From positions 782,880,772 to 782,944,771 of the forward strand of contig NC_053389.1 in the NCBI RefSeq assembly GCF_905171765.1: DNA of 64,000 bases, given 5' to 3'. A program made the position numbers and the translations under genes. Shown piece by piece: positions 35,630-45,288 of this stretch. The notes under the pieces are model-generated. The model did no database searches. It was not told the origin of the DNA and worked only from the letters and a program-made list of their open reading frames with translations. Source of the stretch: Bufo bufo. Taxonomy: Eukaryota > Chordata > Amphibia > Anura > Bufonidae. How positions within the stretch are numbered: the first letter of the stretch is position 1; each line of letters starts with the position of its first letter.

Positions 35630-35881
35630 GCAGGGAGGGCAGGAGGATGTCCAGACATGTTCTCTCCTCTTTCACTGCCAGCAGCCCGGTAGGCCTCCTG
35701 TACAATGTGCACCAGTAGGGGGCTGCATCACTGTACGATACTGCCACCTAGTTGTTACAATAATTTTCTGTCCTGAGAAAGGAGAAATAATTACTCATCC
35801 ATCTTATTAGGCACAGGAGACTGGAGCCCCACCGAGAAATGCCCGGCCTCCCCGGTGGGCCAGTCCGAGCCTGGCCACAAA

Positions 35882-36149
35882 TGCCCAATAGGGGCTGATC
35901 CCTTCTTAAGAACGAGGATCCCTCAACCTTCATCTTGTGGCTTCAGTGAATGGGCAGGTGGTCGCAAATGCATGATTTGCTCCATTCACTACTACTAGAG
36001 TTTGGAAACTAGCCGATTGTGCATACTTGAAATCGGACCTTCACCTTTTGGGTATTTATGGCAGAACCTGTGGATATGACATAAATGTTGAGATGGGAAT
36101 AAATCTTTCTCATACTTCTCAAAATTTTTCTCATAGTTATTTGCATCAT
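35882..36149. other. Unannotated spacer
   Basis: Nothing recognised. Confidence 0.5.
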
Positions 36150-36790
36150 GAATTGGTGTGTCCTTTTGAACAGCTCACTCTAAGACAGCAGCACTGTGTT
36201 GTCTGAGTGTGAGCTGCAGGGAGAGAGTCACCCTCCCTCCCACCCCTGTAGCTGACAGAAGTTGATTTTTTTACCTTTATTTTTTCAATCACTGTTGGCT
36301 GAGGAGTGGGAGGGTGTGTGGCCTAACCAGGTCTGGACGTGGCTTAGTGTGACCTAGCAGTTGATTTTTAACTTCATTTTTTTCAATATCAGTGGGCTGA
36401 GGAGTGGAAGGGGTGTGGCCTAACTATATCAGGGGTGTGTCCTTTTGAAAAGATCACTCTAAGACAGCAGCACTGTGCTGTCTGAGTGTGAGCTGCAGGG
36501 AGAAAGTCACCCTCCCTCCCACCCCTGCAGCTGACAGAGGTTGATTTTTACCTTCATTTTTTTAATCCCCGTCGGCTCAGAAGTGGGAGGGGGCGTGGCC
36601 CAACCAGATCTGGGCATGGCTTAGAGGGACCTAAAAGTAGATTTTTAACTTCATTTTTTCAATCTCGGTCGGCTGAGGAGTGGGAGGGGGCGTGGCCTAA
36701 CTGGATCAGGGGGGGCCTTTTGAACAGCTCACTCTAAGACAGCAGCACTGTGCTGTCTGAGTGTAAGCTGCAGGGAGAAAGTCAGCTGAG
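36150..36790. repeat. Tandem repeat of about 280 bp, 2.3 copies, with sub-repeats
   Basis: GTGTGTCCTTTTGAACAGCT recurs at about 36158, 36431 and (shortened) 36712, each followed by CACTCTAAGACAGCAGCACT. Between them a 110-bp sub-repeat with GAGGAGTGGGAGGGGGCGTG and GACTTCATTTTTTCAAT-like sequence occurs four times. Confidence 0.8.
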
Positions 36791-36949
36791 GAACAATGGA
36801 GCGCCATATAGTGGGCAGAGGCTCATTTAATAGTTAAATAACACAGGTAACTTGGGCTTCCTCTTTGATTGGATGTCTGATTCTGGGAGGTCTTGTTTGA
36901 TTGAGTCATGCAGGGCTTTGGCACATTGCTGATTAGTGGTTTGTGCTCA

Positions 36950-37260
36950 CCTGTGAATGCATTATTGTTAGCACTACATAAATCCACTATGTTCCCACCG
37001 ACCACTACCCCTTGAGAAAGCTGACGGCGAAACGCGTGTCGGTGCGTGGTGGTGGTCTGACCTGAGGCTGGAACAATTATTTGGTTGGTACTATATAGAG
37101 ATCTGCTTATATACTTTGTATAATAAAGCATCACTTATTTTTACATGCTATTTGATCTGTACTATTTATAGCCATACCATTAGGCTGTGTGTGTAATACT
37201 TATGTATGAACTCTTGAATCTGCACTTTACAGTACCTTTATTGCATTTATCCTGCCGTGT
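36950..37260 (+). repeat. Retroelement tail with hammerhead-like fold
   Basis: CCACCGACCACTACC can pair with GGTGCGTGGTGGTGG around CTTGAGAAAGCTGACGGC and GAAACGCGTGTC (36997-37052). AATAAA follows at about 37120. Read as a degenerate hammerhead in a Penelope-type or SINE-like tail; the core deviates from the consensus CTGANGA. Confidence 0.4.
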
Positions 37261-37275
37261 GGTCACCGCCAACTA

Positions 37276-38308
37276 CACTCACCTAAAGAATTATTAGGCA
37301 CACCTGTTCTATTTCTCATGAATGCAATTATCTAGTCAACCAATCACATGGCAGTTGCTTCAATGCATTTAGGGGTGTGGTCCTGGTCAAGACAATCTCC
37401 TGAACTCCAAACTGAATGTCAGAATGGGAAAGAAAGGTGATTTAAGCAATTTTGAGCGTGGCATGGTTGTTGGTGCCAGACGGGCCGCTCTGAGTATTTC
37501 ACAATCTGCTCAGTTACTGGGATTTTCACGCACAACCATTTCTAGGGTTTACAAAGAATGGTGTGAAAAGGAAAAAACATCCAGTATGCGGCAGTCCTGT
37601 GGGCAAAAATGCCTTGTGGATGCTAGAGGTCAGAGGAGAATGGGCCGACTGATTCAAGCTGATAGAAGAGCAACGTTGACTGAAATAACCACTCGTTACA
37701 ACCGAGGTATGCAGCAAAGCATTTGTGAAGCCACAACACGCACAACCTTGAGGCGGATGGGCTACAACAGCAGAAGACCCCACCGGGTACCACTCATCTC
37801 CACTACAAATAGGAAAAAGAGGCTACAATTTGCACGAGCTCACCAAAATTGGACTGTTGAAGACTGGAAAAATGTTGCCTGGTCTGATGAGTCATTCAAA
37901 TGGTAGAGTCCGAATTTGGCGTAAACAGAATGAGAACATGTATCCATCCTCTGATGGCTACTTCCAGCAGGATAATGCACCATGTCACAAAGCTCAAATC
38001 ATTTCAAATTGGTTTCTTGAACATGACAATGAGTTCACTGTACTAAAATGCCCCCCACAGTCACCAGATCTCAACCCAATAGAGCATCTTTGGGATGTGG
38101 TGGAACGGGAGCTTCGTGCCCTGGATGTGCATCCCTCAAATCTCCATCAACTGCAAGATGCTATCCTATCAATATGGGCCAACATTTCTAAAGAATGCTA
38201 TCAGCACCTTGTTGAATCAATGCCACGTAGAATTAAGGCAGTTCTGAAGGCAAAAGGGGGTCCAACACCGTATTAGTATGGTGTTCCTAATAATTCTTTA
38301 GGTGAGTG
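37276..38308 (+). mobile_element. Tc1 transposon with internal deletion (1.03 kb)
   Basis: TA at 37274-37275 and 38309-38310; ends CACTCACCTAAAGAATTATT and exact inverse. The right flank runs into (TA)n. Confidence 0.95.
37424..38276 (+). pseudogene. Tc1 transposase with deletion between the first two catalytic residues
   Basis: The first frame (from ATG 37424, 160 codons) has the N-terminal HTH domains and D155 in AWSDES, then hits a stop at 37904. A second frame (37830-38276) has VRIWRKQ, then FQQDNAPCH (second D, about 37970) and SPDLNPIEHLW (E, about 38077), ending MPRRIKAVLKAKGG. D1 and D2 are only about 30 codons apart instead of roughly 90, so about 190 bp is missing there, together with a frame change. 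DD34E type. Nonfunctional. Confidence 0.9.
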
Positions 38309-38334
38309 TATATATATATATATATATACAATGG

Positions 38335-38533
38335 AACACGATAGCGGCACTGGACAAAAAGAACGGTGGGTGCTAGGTCCAAGGGTATACTTGCTTACCC
38401 AGTGAAATAGACAGGAAACCGGACAGCACTCCAGGTAAAAATAAGTGGTTTATTCACCCATGTGGTGTAGGCAACGTTTCAGCTCATACAAAGAGCCTTT
38501 TTCAAGCTTTACCTGGACTGCTGTCTGGTTTCC

Positions 38534-38538
<5 letters not shown>
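38335..38538 (-). repeat. Retroelement tail fragment with AATAAA and hammerhead-like hairpin
   Basis: On the minus strand AGCTTGAAAAAGGCTC, loop, GAGCTGAAACGTTGCC (38468-38510), followed by GTGAATAAACC. The ACCTGGA(C/G)TGCTGTC(T/C)GGTTTCCTG ends are inverted around it (38407-38440 and 38510-38540). Confidence 0.4.

Positions 38539-38571
<33 letters not shown>
38539..38571. repeat. (TA)n microsatellite
   Basis: Uninterrupted TA run abutting the next Tc1 end. Confidence 0.95.
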
Positions 38572-38574
<3 letters not shown>

Positions 38575-39501
38575 TACAGACCAAAAGTTTGGACACACCT
38601 TCTCATTCAAAGAGTTTTCTTTATTTTCATGAAAATTTTAGATTCACACTGAAGGCATCAAAACTATGAATTAACACATGTGGAATTATATACATAACAA
38701 ACAAGTGTGAAACAACTGAAAATCTGTCATATTCTAGGTTCTTCAAAGTAGCCACCTTTTGCTTTGATTACTGCTTTGCACACTCTTGGCATTCTCTTGA
38801 TGAGCTTCAAGAGGTAGTCCCCTGAAATGGTTTTCACTTCACAGGTGTGCCCTGTCAGGTTTAATAAGTGGGATTTCTTGCCTTATAAATGGGGTTGGGA
38901 CCATCAGTGGTGTTGAGGAGAAGTCAGGTGGATACACAGCTGATAGTCCTACTGAATAGACTGTTAGAATTTGTATTATGGCAAGAAAAAAGCAGCTAAG
39001 TAAAGAAAAACGAGTGGCCATCATTACTTTAAGAAATGAAGGTCAGTCAGTCAGCCGAAAAATTGGGAAAACTTTGAAAGTAAGGGCTATTTGACCATGA
39101 AGGAGAGTGATGGGGTGCTGTGACAGATGACCTGGCCTCCACAGTCACCGGACCTGAACCCAATCGAGATGGTTTGAGGTGAGCTGGACCGCAGAGTGAA
39201 GGCGAAAGGACCAACAAGTGCTAAGCATCTCTGGGAACTCCTTCAAGACTGTTGGAAAACCATTTCAGGGGACTACCTCTTGAAGCTCATCAAGAGAATG
39301 CCAAGAGTGTGCAAAGCAGTAATTAAAGCAAAAGGTGGCTACTTTGAAGAACCTAGAATATGACATATTTTCAGTTGTTTCGCACTTGTTTGTTATGTAT
39401 ATAATTCCACATGTCTTAATTCATAGTTTTGATGCCTTCATAGTCATGAAAATAAAGAAAACTCTTTGAATGAGAAGGTGTGTCCAAACTTTTGGTCTGT
39501 A

Positions 39502-39504
<3 letters not shown>
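38572..39504 (+). mobile_element. Tc1 transposon, internally deleted (933 bp)
   Basis: Ends CAGTACAGACCAAAAGTTTG and exact inverse, TA on both sides. Arms share over 60 bp. Confidence 0.95.
38979..39360 (+). pseudogene. Remnant Tc1 transposase in the deleted element
   Basis: The N-terminal start MARKKQLSKEKRVAIITLRN (38979) runs to KIGKTLKV, then the frame jumps across a deletion of most of the catalytic domain. The C-terminal end is recognisable from HLWELLQDCWKTISGDYL to MPRVCKAVIKAKGG (about 39221-39342). Only the HTH start and the tail survive. Confidence 0.85.

Positions 39505-39540
<36 letters not shown>
39505..39540. repeat. (TA)n microsatellite
   Basis: TA run between two Tc1/mariner elements. 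Confidence 0.95.
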
Positions 39541-39543
<3 letters not shown>

Positions 39544-41100
39544 GGAGTGCAGAATTATTAGGCAAGTTGTATTTTTGAGGATTAATTTTATTATTGAACA
39601 ACAACCATGTTCTCAATGAACCCAAAAAACTCATTAATATCAAAGCTGAATATTTTTGGAAGTAGTTTTTAGTTTGTTTTTAGTTTTAGCTATTTTAGGG
39701 GGATATCTGTGTGTGCAGGTGACTATTACTGTGCATAATTATTAGGCAACTTAACAAAAAACAAATATATACCCATTTCAATTATTTATTTTTACCAGTG
39801 AAACCAATATAACATCTCAACATTCACAAATATACATTTCTGACATTCAAAAACAAAACAAAAACAAATCGGTGACCAATATAGCCACCTTTCTTTGCAA
39901 GGACACTCAAAAGCCTGCCATCCATGGATTCTGTCAGTGTTTTGATCTGTTCACCATCAACATTGCGTGCAGCAGCAACCACAGCCTCCCAGACACTGTT
40001 CAGAGAGGTGTACTGTTTTCCCTCCTTGTAAATCTCACATTTGATGACGGACCACAGGTTCTCAATGGGGTTCAGATCAGGTGAACAAGGAGGCCATGTC
40101 ATTAGATTTTCTTCTTTTATACCCTTTCTTGCCAGCCACGCTGTGGAGTACTTGGACGCGTGTGATGGAGCATTGTCCTGCATGAAAATCATGTTTTTCT
40201 TGAAGGATGCAGACTTCTTCCTGTACCACTGCTTGAAGAAGGTGTCTTCCAGAAACTGGCAGTAGGACTGGGAGTTGAGCTTGACTCCATCCTCAACCCG
40301 AAAAGGCCCCACAAGCTCATCTTTGATGATACCAGCCCAAACCAGTACTCCACCTCCACCTTGCTGGCGTCTGAGTCGGACTGGAGCTCTCTGCCCTTTA
40401 CCAATCCAGCCACGGGCCCATCCATCTGGTCCATCAAGACTCACTCTCATTTCATCAGTCCATAAAACCTTAGAAAAATCAGTCTTGAGATATTTCTTGG
40501 CCCAGTCTTGACGTTTCAGCTTGTGTGTCTTGTTCAGTGGTGGTCGTCTTTCAGCCTTTCTTACCTTGGCCATGTCTCTGAGTATTGCACACCTTGTGCT
40601 TTTGGGCATTCCAGTGATGTTGCAGCTCTGAAATATGGCCAAACTGGTGGCAAGTGGCATCTTGGCAGCTGCACGCTTGACTTTTCTCAGTTCATGGGCA
40701 GTTATTTTGCGCCTTGGTTTTTCCACACGCTTCTTGCGACCCTGTTGACTATTTTGAATGAAACGCTTGATTGTTCGATGATCACGCTTCAGAAGCTTTG
40801 CAATTTTAAGAGTGCTGCATCCCTCTGCAAGATATCTCACTATTTTTGACTTTTCTGAGCCTGTCAAGTCCTTCTTTTGACCCATTTTGCCAAAGGAAAG
40901 GAAGTTGCCTAATAATTATGCACACCTAATATAGGGTGTTGATGTCATTAGACCACACCCCTTCTCATTACAGAGATGCACATCACCTAATATGCTTAAT
41001 TGGTAGTAGGCTTTCGAGCCTATACAGCTTGGAGTAAGACAACATGCATAAAGAGGATGATGTGGTCAAAATACTCATTTGCCTAATAATTCTGCACGCA

Positions 41101-41103
<3 letters not shown>
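39541..41103 (-). mobile_element. Tc1/mariner DD37E (TRT/Traveler-like) transposon, apparently intact (1.56 kb)
   Basis: Ends CAGGGAGTGCAGAATTATTA (left) and TAATAATTCTGCACGCAGTG (right), both set in (TA)n tracts. One uninterrupted transposase on the minus strand. Confidence 0.95.
39824..40885 (-). CDS. Tc1/mariner DD37E transposase, uninterrupted
   Basis: 353 codons from ATG (40883-40885) to stop at 39824, with no frameshift or internal stop. Two N-terminal HTH motifs (residues about 8-50 and 60-105, with KRKKR-type basic linker residues) would bind the terminal repeats. The catalytic triad is D144 in LWTDEM, D237 in MQDNAPSH and E275 in LNPIENLW. The 37 residues between the last two place it in the DD37E group, described for animals as TRT or Traveler; that name is from motif spacing, not a search. 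Cut-and-paste transposition into TA is expected. It ends about 20 residues past the usual GGY(I) terminus. Neighbours are defective Tc1 copies, so this is the only plausible source of active Tc1/mariner enzyme in the window. Confidence 0.9.
   Translation of the reverse strand: MGQKKDLTGSEKSKIVRYLAEGCSTLKIAKLLKRDHRTIKRFIQNSQQGRKKRVEKPRRKITAHELRKVKRAAAKMPLATSLAIFQSCNITGMPKSTRCAILRDMAKVRKAERRPPLNKTHKLKRQDWAKKYLKTDFSKVLWTDEMRVSLDGPDGWARGWIGKGQRAPVRLRRQQGGGGVLVWAGIIKDELVGPFRVEDGVKLNSQSYCQFLEDTFFKQWYRKKSASFKKNMIFMQDNAPSHASKYSTAWLARKGIKEENLMTWPPCSPDLNPIENLWSVIKCEIYKEGKQYTSLNSVWEAVVAAARNVDGEQIKTLTESMDGRLLSVLAKKGGYIGHRFVFVLFLNVRNVYL

Positions 41104-41134
<31 letters not shown>
41104..41134. repeat. 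(TA)n microsatellite
   Basis: TA run between the DD37E element and a TTAA element. Confidence 0.95.
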
Positions 41135-41137
<3 letters not shown>

Positions 41138-43071
41138 ACCCCTTAAGGACTTAGGATGTACCGGTACGGCATGTTTGCCGAGTACTAAAGGACCCATGAC
41201 GTACCGGTACGTCATGAGTTTAAAATTAGATTGCGGCGCTGCTGGGGTTAATCCGCACAGGATGAAATCATTCAGCCGGCATCCTGTCACAACGCCGGGG
41301 GGGGTCATATAACCCCCCCGTATCGGCGATCGCAGCAAACCGCAGGTCAATTCAGACCTGCGGTTTGCTGCGCTTTTGGCTGATTCTGATCCCCGCGGTC
41401 CCTGACTGCGGGGATCAAAATTCAAAATGCCGCATATACATTTTTTTCCACCCCCCCCTGCACCCCTGAATGGTTTTATGGCGGCGGGTGGTGCAGGGGG
41501 GGTGTTGCGGGAGGCGGGCGGTGCGGCAGGCGGGATCGCGATCCCCCGCCCGCCTCTTCTTGAATAATCGTTGGTGTACAGTGGTATACCAGGGTGTCAG
41601 CACATTGCTGACACCCTGGTATAAACGGCTGACATCGGTGATGCGATGTCAGCCGTTTAACCCTTTCCATACAGCGGTCCGTACAGACCGCTGAATGGAA
41701 AAATTTAACAGAAAGAGGGAGCTCCCTCTCTCTCCCATCGGGGGGCTGCTGTGCCTTTGCAGCCCCCCGATGGAGAGGGAGAGAGCCCCCAGACAGCCCC
41801 CAGAGAGCCCCGTCCTTACCCTTCCCCGTCTGCGAAGTTCTGACAACTACTGAGCAGACGGGGAAGGTTCCCATGGCAACAGGACGTCGTCTCAGGCATC
41901 CTGCTGTCCATGGTGCTGAACAGATCTGTACTAAAGGCAGAGATCTGTTCAGACAAAGTGTAAGTAAAATACAGTACAGTACAATATATATTGTACTGTA
42001 CTGTATTATACAGACATCAGACCCACTGGATCTTCAAGAACCAAGTGGGTCTGGGTCTGAAAAAAAGTGAAAAAAAGTGAAAAAAAATTTAAAATCAAAA
42101 AACACATTTATCACTGATTAAAAAAAAAAAATAAAAAAATTCCCTACACATGTTTGCTCTCTCCGCGTCCATAACGACCTGATCTATAAAACGGTCATGT
42201 TACTTTACCCGAACGGTGAACGCCATAAAAATAAAAAATAAAAAACTATGATGAAATAGAAATTTTGCCCACCTTACTTCCCAAAAAAGGTAATAAAAGT
42301 GATCAAAAAAGTCGCATGTACGCCAAATTTGTAACAATCAAACCGTCATCTCATCCAGCAAAAATCATACCCTACCCAAGATAATCACCAAGAAACTGAA
42401 AAAACTATGGCTCTCAGACTATGGAGACACTAAAACATGATTTTTTTTTGTTTCAAAAATGAAATCATTGTGTAAAACTTACATAAACAAAAAAAAAGCA
42501 TACATATTAGGTATAGCCGCTTCCGTATCGACCGGCTCTATAAAAATATCACATGAGTTAAGCCTTCAGGGGACCACTGTAAAAAAATTAAAATAAAAAC
42601 GGTGTATAAAAAGCACAAAAAGTGTAATAGCAAGCGATCAAAAAGTCATATGCAACCCAAAATAGTGCCAATAAAACAGCCATCTCATCCCGCAAAAAAT
42701 GAGACCCTACTTAAGATAATCGCCTAACAACTGAAAAAACTATGGCTCTTAGACTATGGAGACACTAAAACTTTTTTTGTTTTAAAAATGAAATCATTGT
42801 GTAAAACTTACATAAATAAAAAAAATTGTATACATATTAGGTATCGCCGCGTCCGTGACAACCTGCTCTATAAAATTACCACATGATCTAACCTTTCAGA
42901 TGAATGCTGTAAATAACAAAAAAAAAAACGGTGCCAAAAAAGCTATTTCTTGTTACCTTGCCGCACAAAAAGTGTAATATAGAGCAACCAAAAATCATAT
43001 GTACCCTAAACTAGTACCAACAAAACTGCCACCATATCCCGTAGTTTCTAAAATGGGGTCACTTTTTTGGA

Positions 43072-43303
43072 GTTTCTACTCTAGGGGTGCATCAGGGGGG
43101 CTTCAATTGGGACATGGTGTCAAAAAAAACAGTCCAGCAAAATCTGCCTTCCAAAAACCATATGGCATTCCTTTCCTTCTGCGCCCTGCCGTGTGCCGGT
43201 ACAGCAGTTTACGACCACATATGGGGTGTTTCTGTAAACTACAGAATCCGGGCAATATATATTGAGTTTTGTTTGGCTGTTGACCCTTGCTTTGTTACTT
43301 GAA
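43072..43303. repeat. Internal direct repeat, copy 1
   Basis: Begins GTTTCTACTCTAGGGGTGCA; matches 43464-43700. Confidence 0.85.
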
Positions 43304-43463
43304 AAAAAATATTAAAATGTAAAATCTGCCAAAAAAGTGAAATTTTGAAATTGTATCTCTATTTTCCATTAAATCTTGTGCAACACCTAAAGGGTTAACA
43401 AAGTTAGTAAAATCAGTTTTGAATACCTTGAGGGGTGTAGTTTCTTAGATGGGGTCACTTTCA

Positions 43464-43700
43464 TTGAGTTTCTACTCTAGGGGTGCATCAGGGGGGCTTC
43501 AAATGGGACATAGGTGTAAATAAACCAGTCCAGCAAAATCTGCCTTCCAAAAACCAAACGGCGCACCTTTTACTCTGCGCCCCGCTGTGTGGCCGTACAG
43601 TAGTTTACGGCCACATATGGGGTGTTTCTGTAAACGACAGAGTCAGGGCAATAAAGATACAGTCTTGTTTGGCTGTTAACCCTTGCTTTGTTAGTGGAAA
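43464..43700. repeat. Internal direct repeat, copy 2
   Basis: Begins GTTTCTACTCTAGGGGTGCA; includes CCACATATGGGGTGTTTCTG as in copy 1. Confidence 0.85.
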
Positions 43701-44241
43701 AAATGGGTTAAAATGGAAAATTAGGCAAAAAAATGAAATTCTCAAATTTTATCCCCATTTGCCAATAACTCTTGTGCAACACCTAAAGGGTTAACGAAGT
43801 TTGTGAAATCAGTTTTGAATACCTTGAGGGGTGTAGTTTATAGAATGGGGTCATTTTTGGGTGGTTTCTATTATGTAAGCCTCGCAAAGTGACTTCAGAG
43901 CTGTAGTGGTCCCTAAAAATTGGGTTTTTGTAAATTTCTGAAAAATTTCAAGATTTGCTTCTAAACTTCTAAATCTTGTAACATCCCCAAAAAATAAAAT
44001 ATCATTCCCAAAATAATTCAAACATGAAGTAGACATATGGGGAATGTAAAGTCATCACAATTTTTGGGGGTATTACTATGTATTACAGAAGTAGAGAAAC
44101 TGAAACTTTGAAATTTGCTAATTTTTCCAAATTTTTGGTAATTCATTCATTTTACCAGTGTCATGAAGTACAATATGTGACGAAAAAACAATCTCAGAAT
44201 TTCCTGGATAAGTCAAAGCATTTTAAAGTTATTACCACTTA

Positions 44242-44570
44242 GGCTGGGTTCAGACCTGAGCGTATTTGATATGCGCGTTTAACGTGCGTTTTTGTCGCGC
44301 GTTTTTATGCGCGTTTTTTGCAATAGTAAACGCGCGTTTGACGCGCGTTTGTGTGATAGACTGCAGTGTCCTATGGCCACAAACGCGCGTCAAAACGCCC
44401 CAAAGAAGCTCAAGAACTTGTTTGAGCGCAGGGCGTTTTTCAGCGCGTTCAAACGCGCTGTAAAACGCTCAAGTGAGAACCAGGGACATAGGGAAGCATT
44501 AGTTTTCATGTGTTGAGCGTTTTACAGCGCGTTTGAACGCGCTGTAAAACGCTCAAGTGTGAACCCAGCC
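44242..44570. mobile_element. PIF/Harbinger-type MITE (329 bp), nested
   Basis: TTA at 44239-44241 and 44571-44573; ends GGCTGGGTTCA and TGAACCCAGCC. Interior has many GCGCGTTT/AAACGCGC motifs and a perfect AGCGCGTTCAAACGCGCT hairpin arm. Confidence 0.9.
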
Positions 44571-45288
44571 TTAAAGTGACACTGGTCAGATTTGCAAAAA
44601 ATGGCCAAGTCCTTAAGGTGAAATAGGGCTGAGTCCTCAAGGGGTTAAATTGTGCCAACTTTTGAAAGTGTCCATATAATTTTTCCCAATTTTTTCAAAA
44701 GTATTAAAACGCAAGAAAAACTATGCACTGTACTCTTGGATTTGTTTTAAATTGTACTGACCCAAAGAATGAAGTCAACAGCTCAGTTCTAGAATTTAGC
44801 GGACACCTGGATGTTCGGGTTCGGCAGGTTCGGCTGAACTTGAAAAAAAAATTCGGGTTCGCGACCCGAACTTGACCCCGAACCTGAACCCCATTGAAGT
44901 CAATGGGGACCCGAACTTTTGAGCACTAAAATGGCTGTAAAAATGTCATGGAAAGAGCTAGAGGGCTGCAAAAGGCAGCAAAATGTGCTTAAGAGCATGG
45001 CAAATGTGGATAGGGAAATGAATTAAAAAAACATAAAAGACCTTAAAAAAAATTAGGAATGATGTAGGAGGAAGAGGTTGAGGAGGTAGTGAATGGGTGG
45101 ATATGGCCGTGTAGGCTCACCTGGCTGTCTAGGTGGAAGCGGCAGCGAAGGAGGAATAGGTAGCCAACACAGATGTGTGTTATTTTGCATTTTTACATAG
45201 GGGTATCCCCCAAAATATTGGGACATATAAAAAATTAAAAAAAAGGAATAAGTGCACTTGGATGGATGGTTGAGGCTGTTAGAACTGT

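Larger units (their letters stand above)
34575..35873. mobile_element. hAT element with CAGTGTCGGACTGG ends, carrying nested inserts
   Basis: Perfect 8-bp duplication GCCACAAA at 34567-34574 and 35874-35881. Left end CAGTGTCGGACTGG, right end CCAGTCCGAGCCTG. Subterminal GGGCCCACC motifs. Contains a PIF-type MITE and a Tc1 fragment. Same family as 59956-60355. Confidence 0.85.
41139..44644. mobile_element. TTAA-target DNA element without transposase (3.5 kb)
   Basis: TTAA at 41135-41138 and 44645-44648; ends CCCCTTAAGGACTTAGG and GAGTCCTCAAGGGG. The interior has GC-rich hairpins (41230-41880), two related 340-bp segments (about 42240-42560 and 42600-42890) and two related 235-bp segments (43072-43303 and 43464-43700). 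Open frames inside are short and not protein-like. Non-autonomous piggyBac or Kolobok type; the superfamily is not settled. Confidence 0.8.

Noticed and set aside
41139..44644. Several 60-130 codon open frames as candidate genes
   Set aside because: They fall in a TTAA element and follow its internal repeats and hairpins; none shows a recognisable domain.
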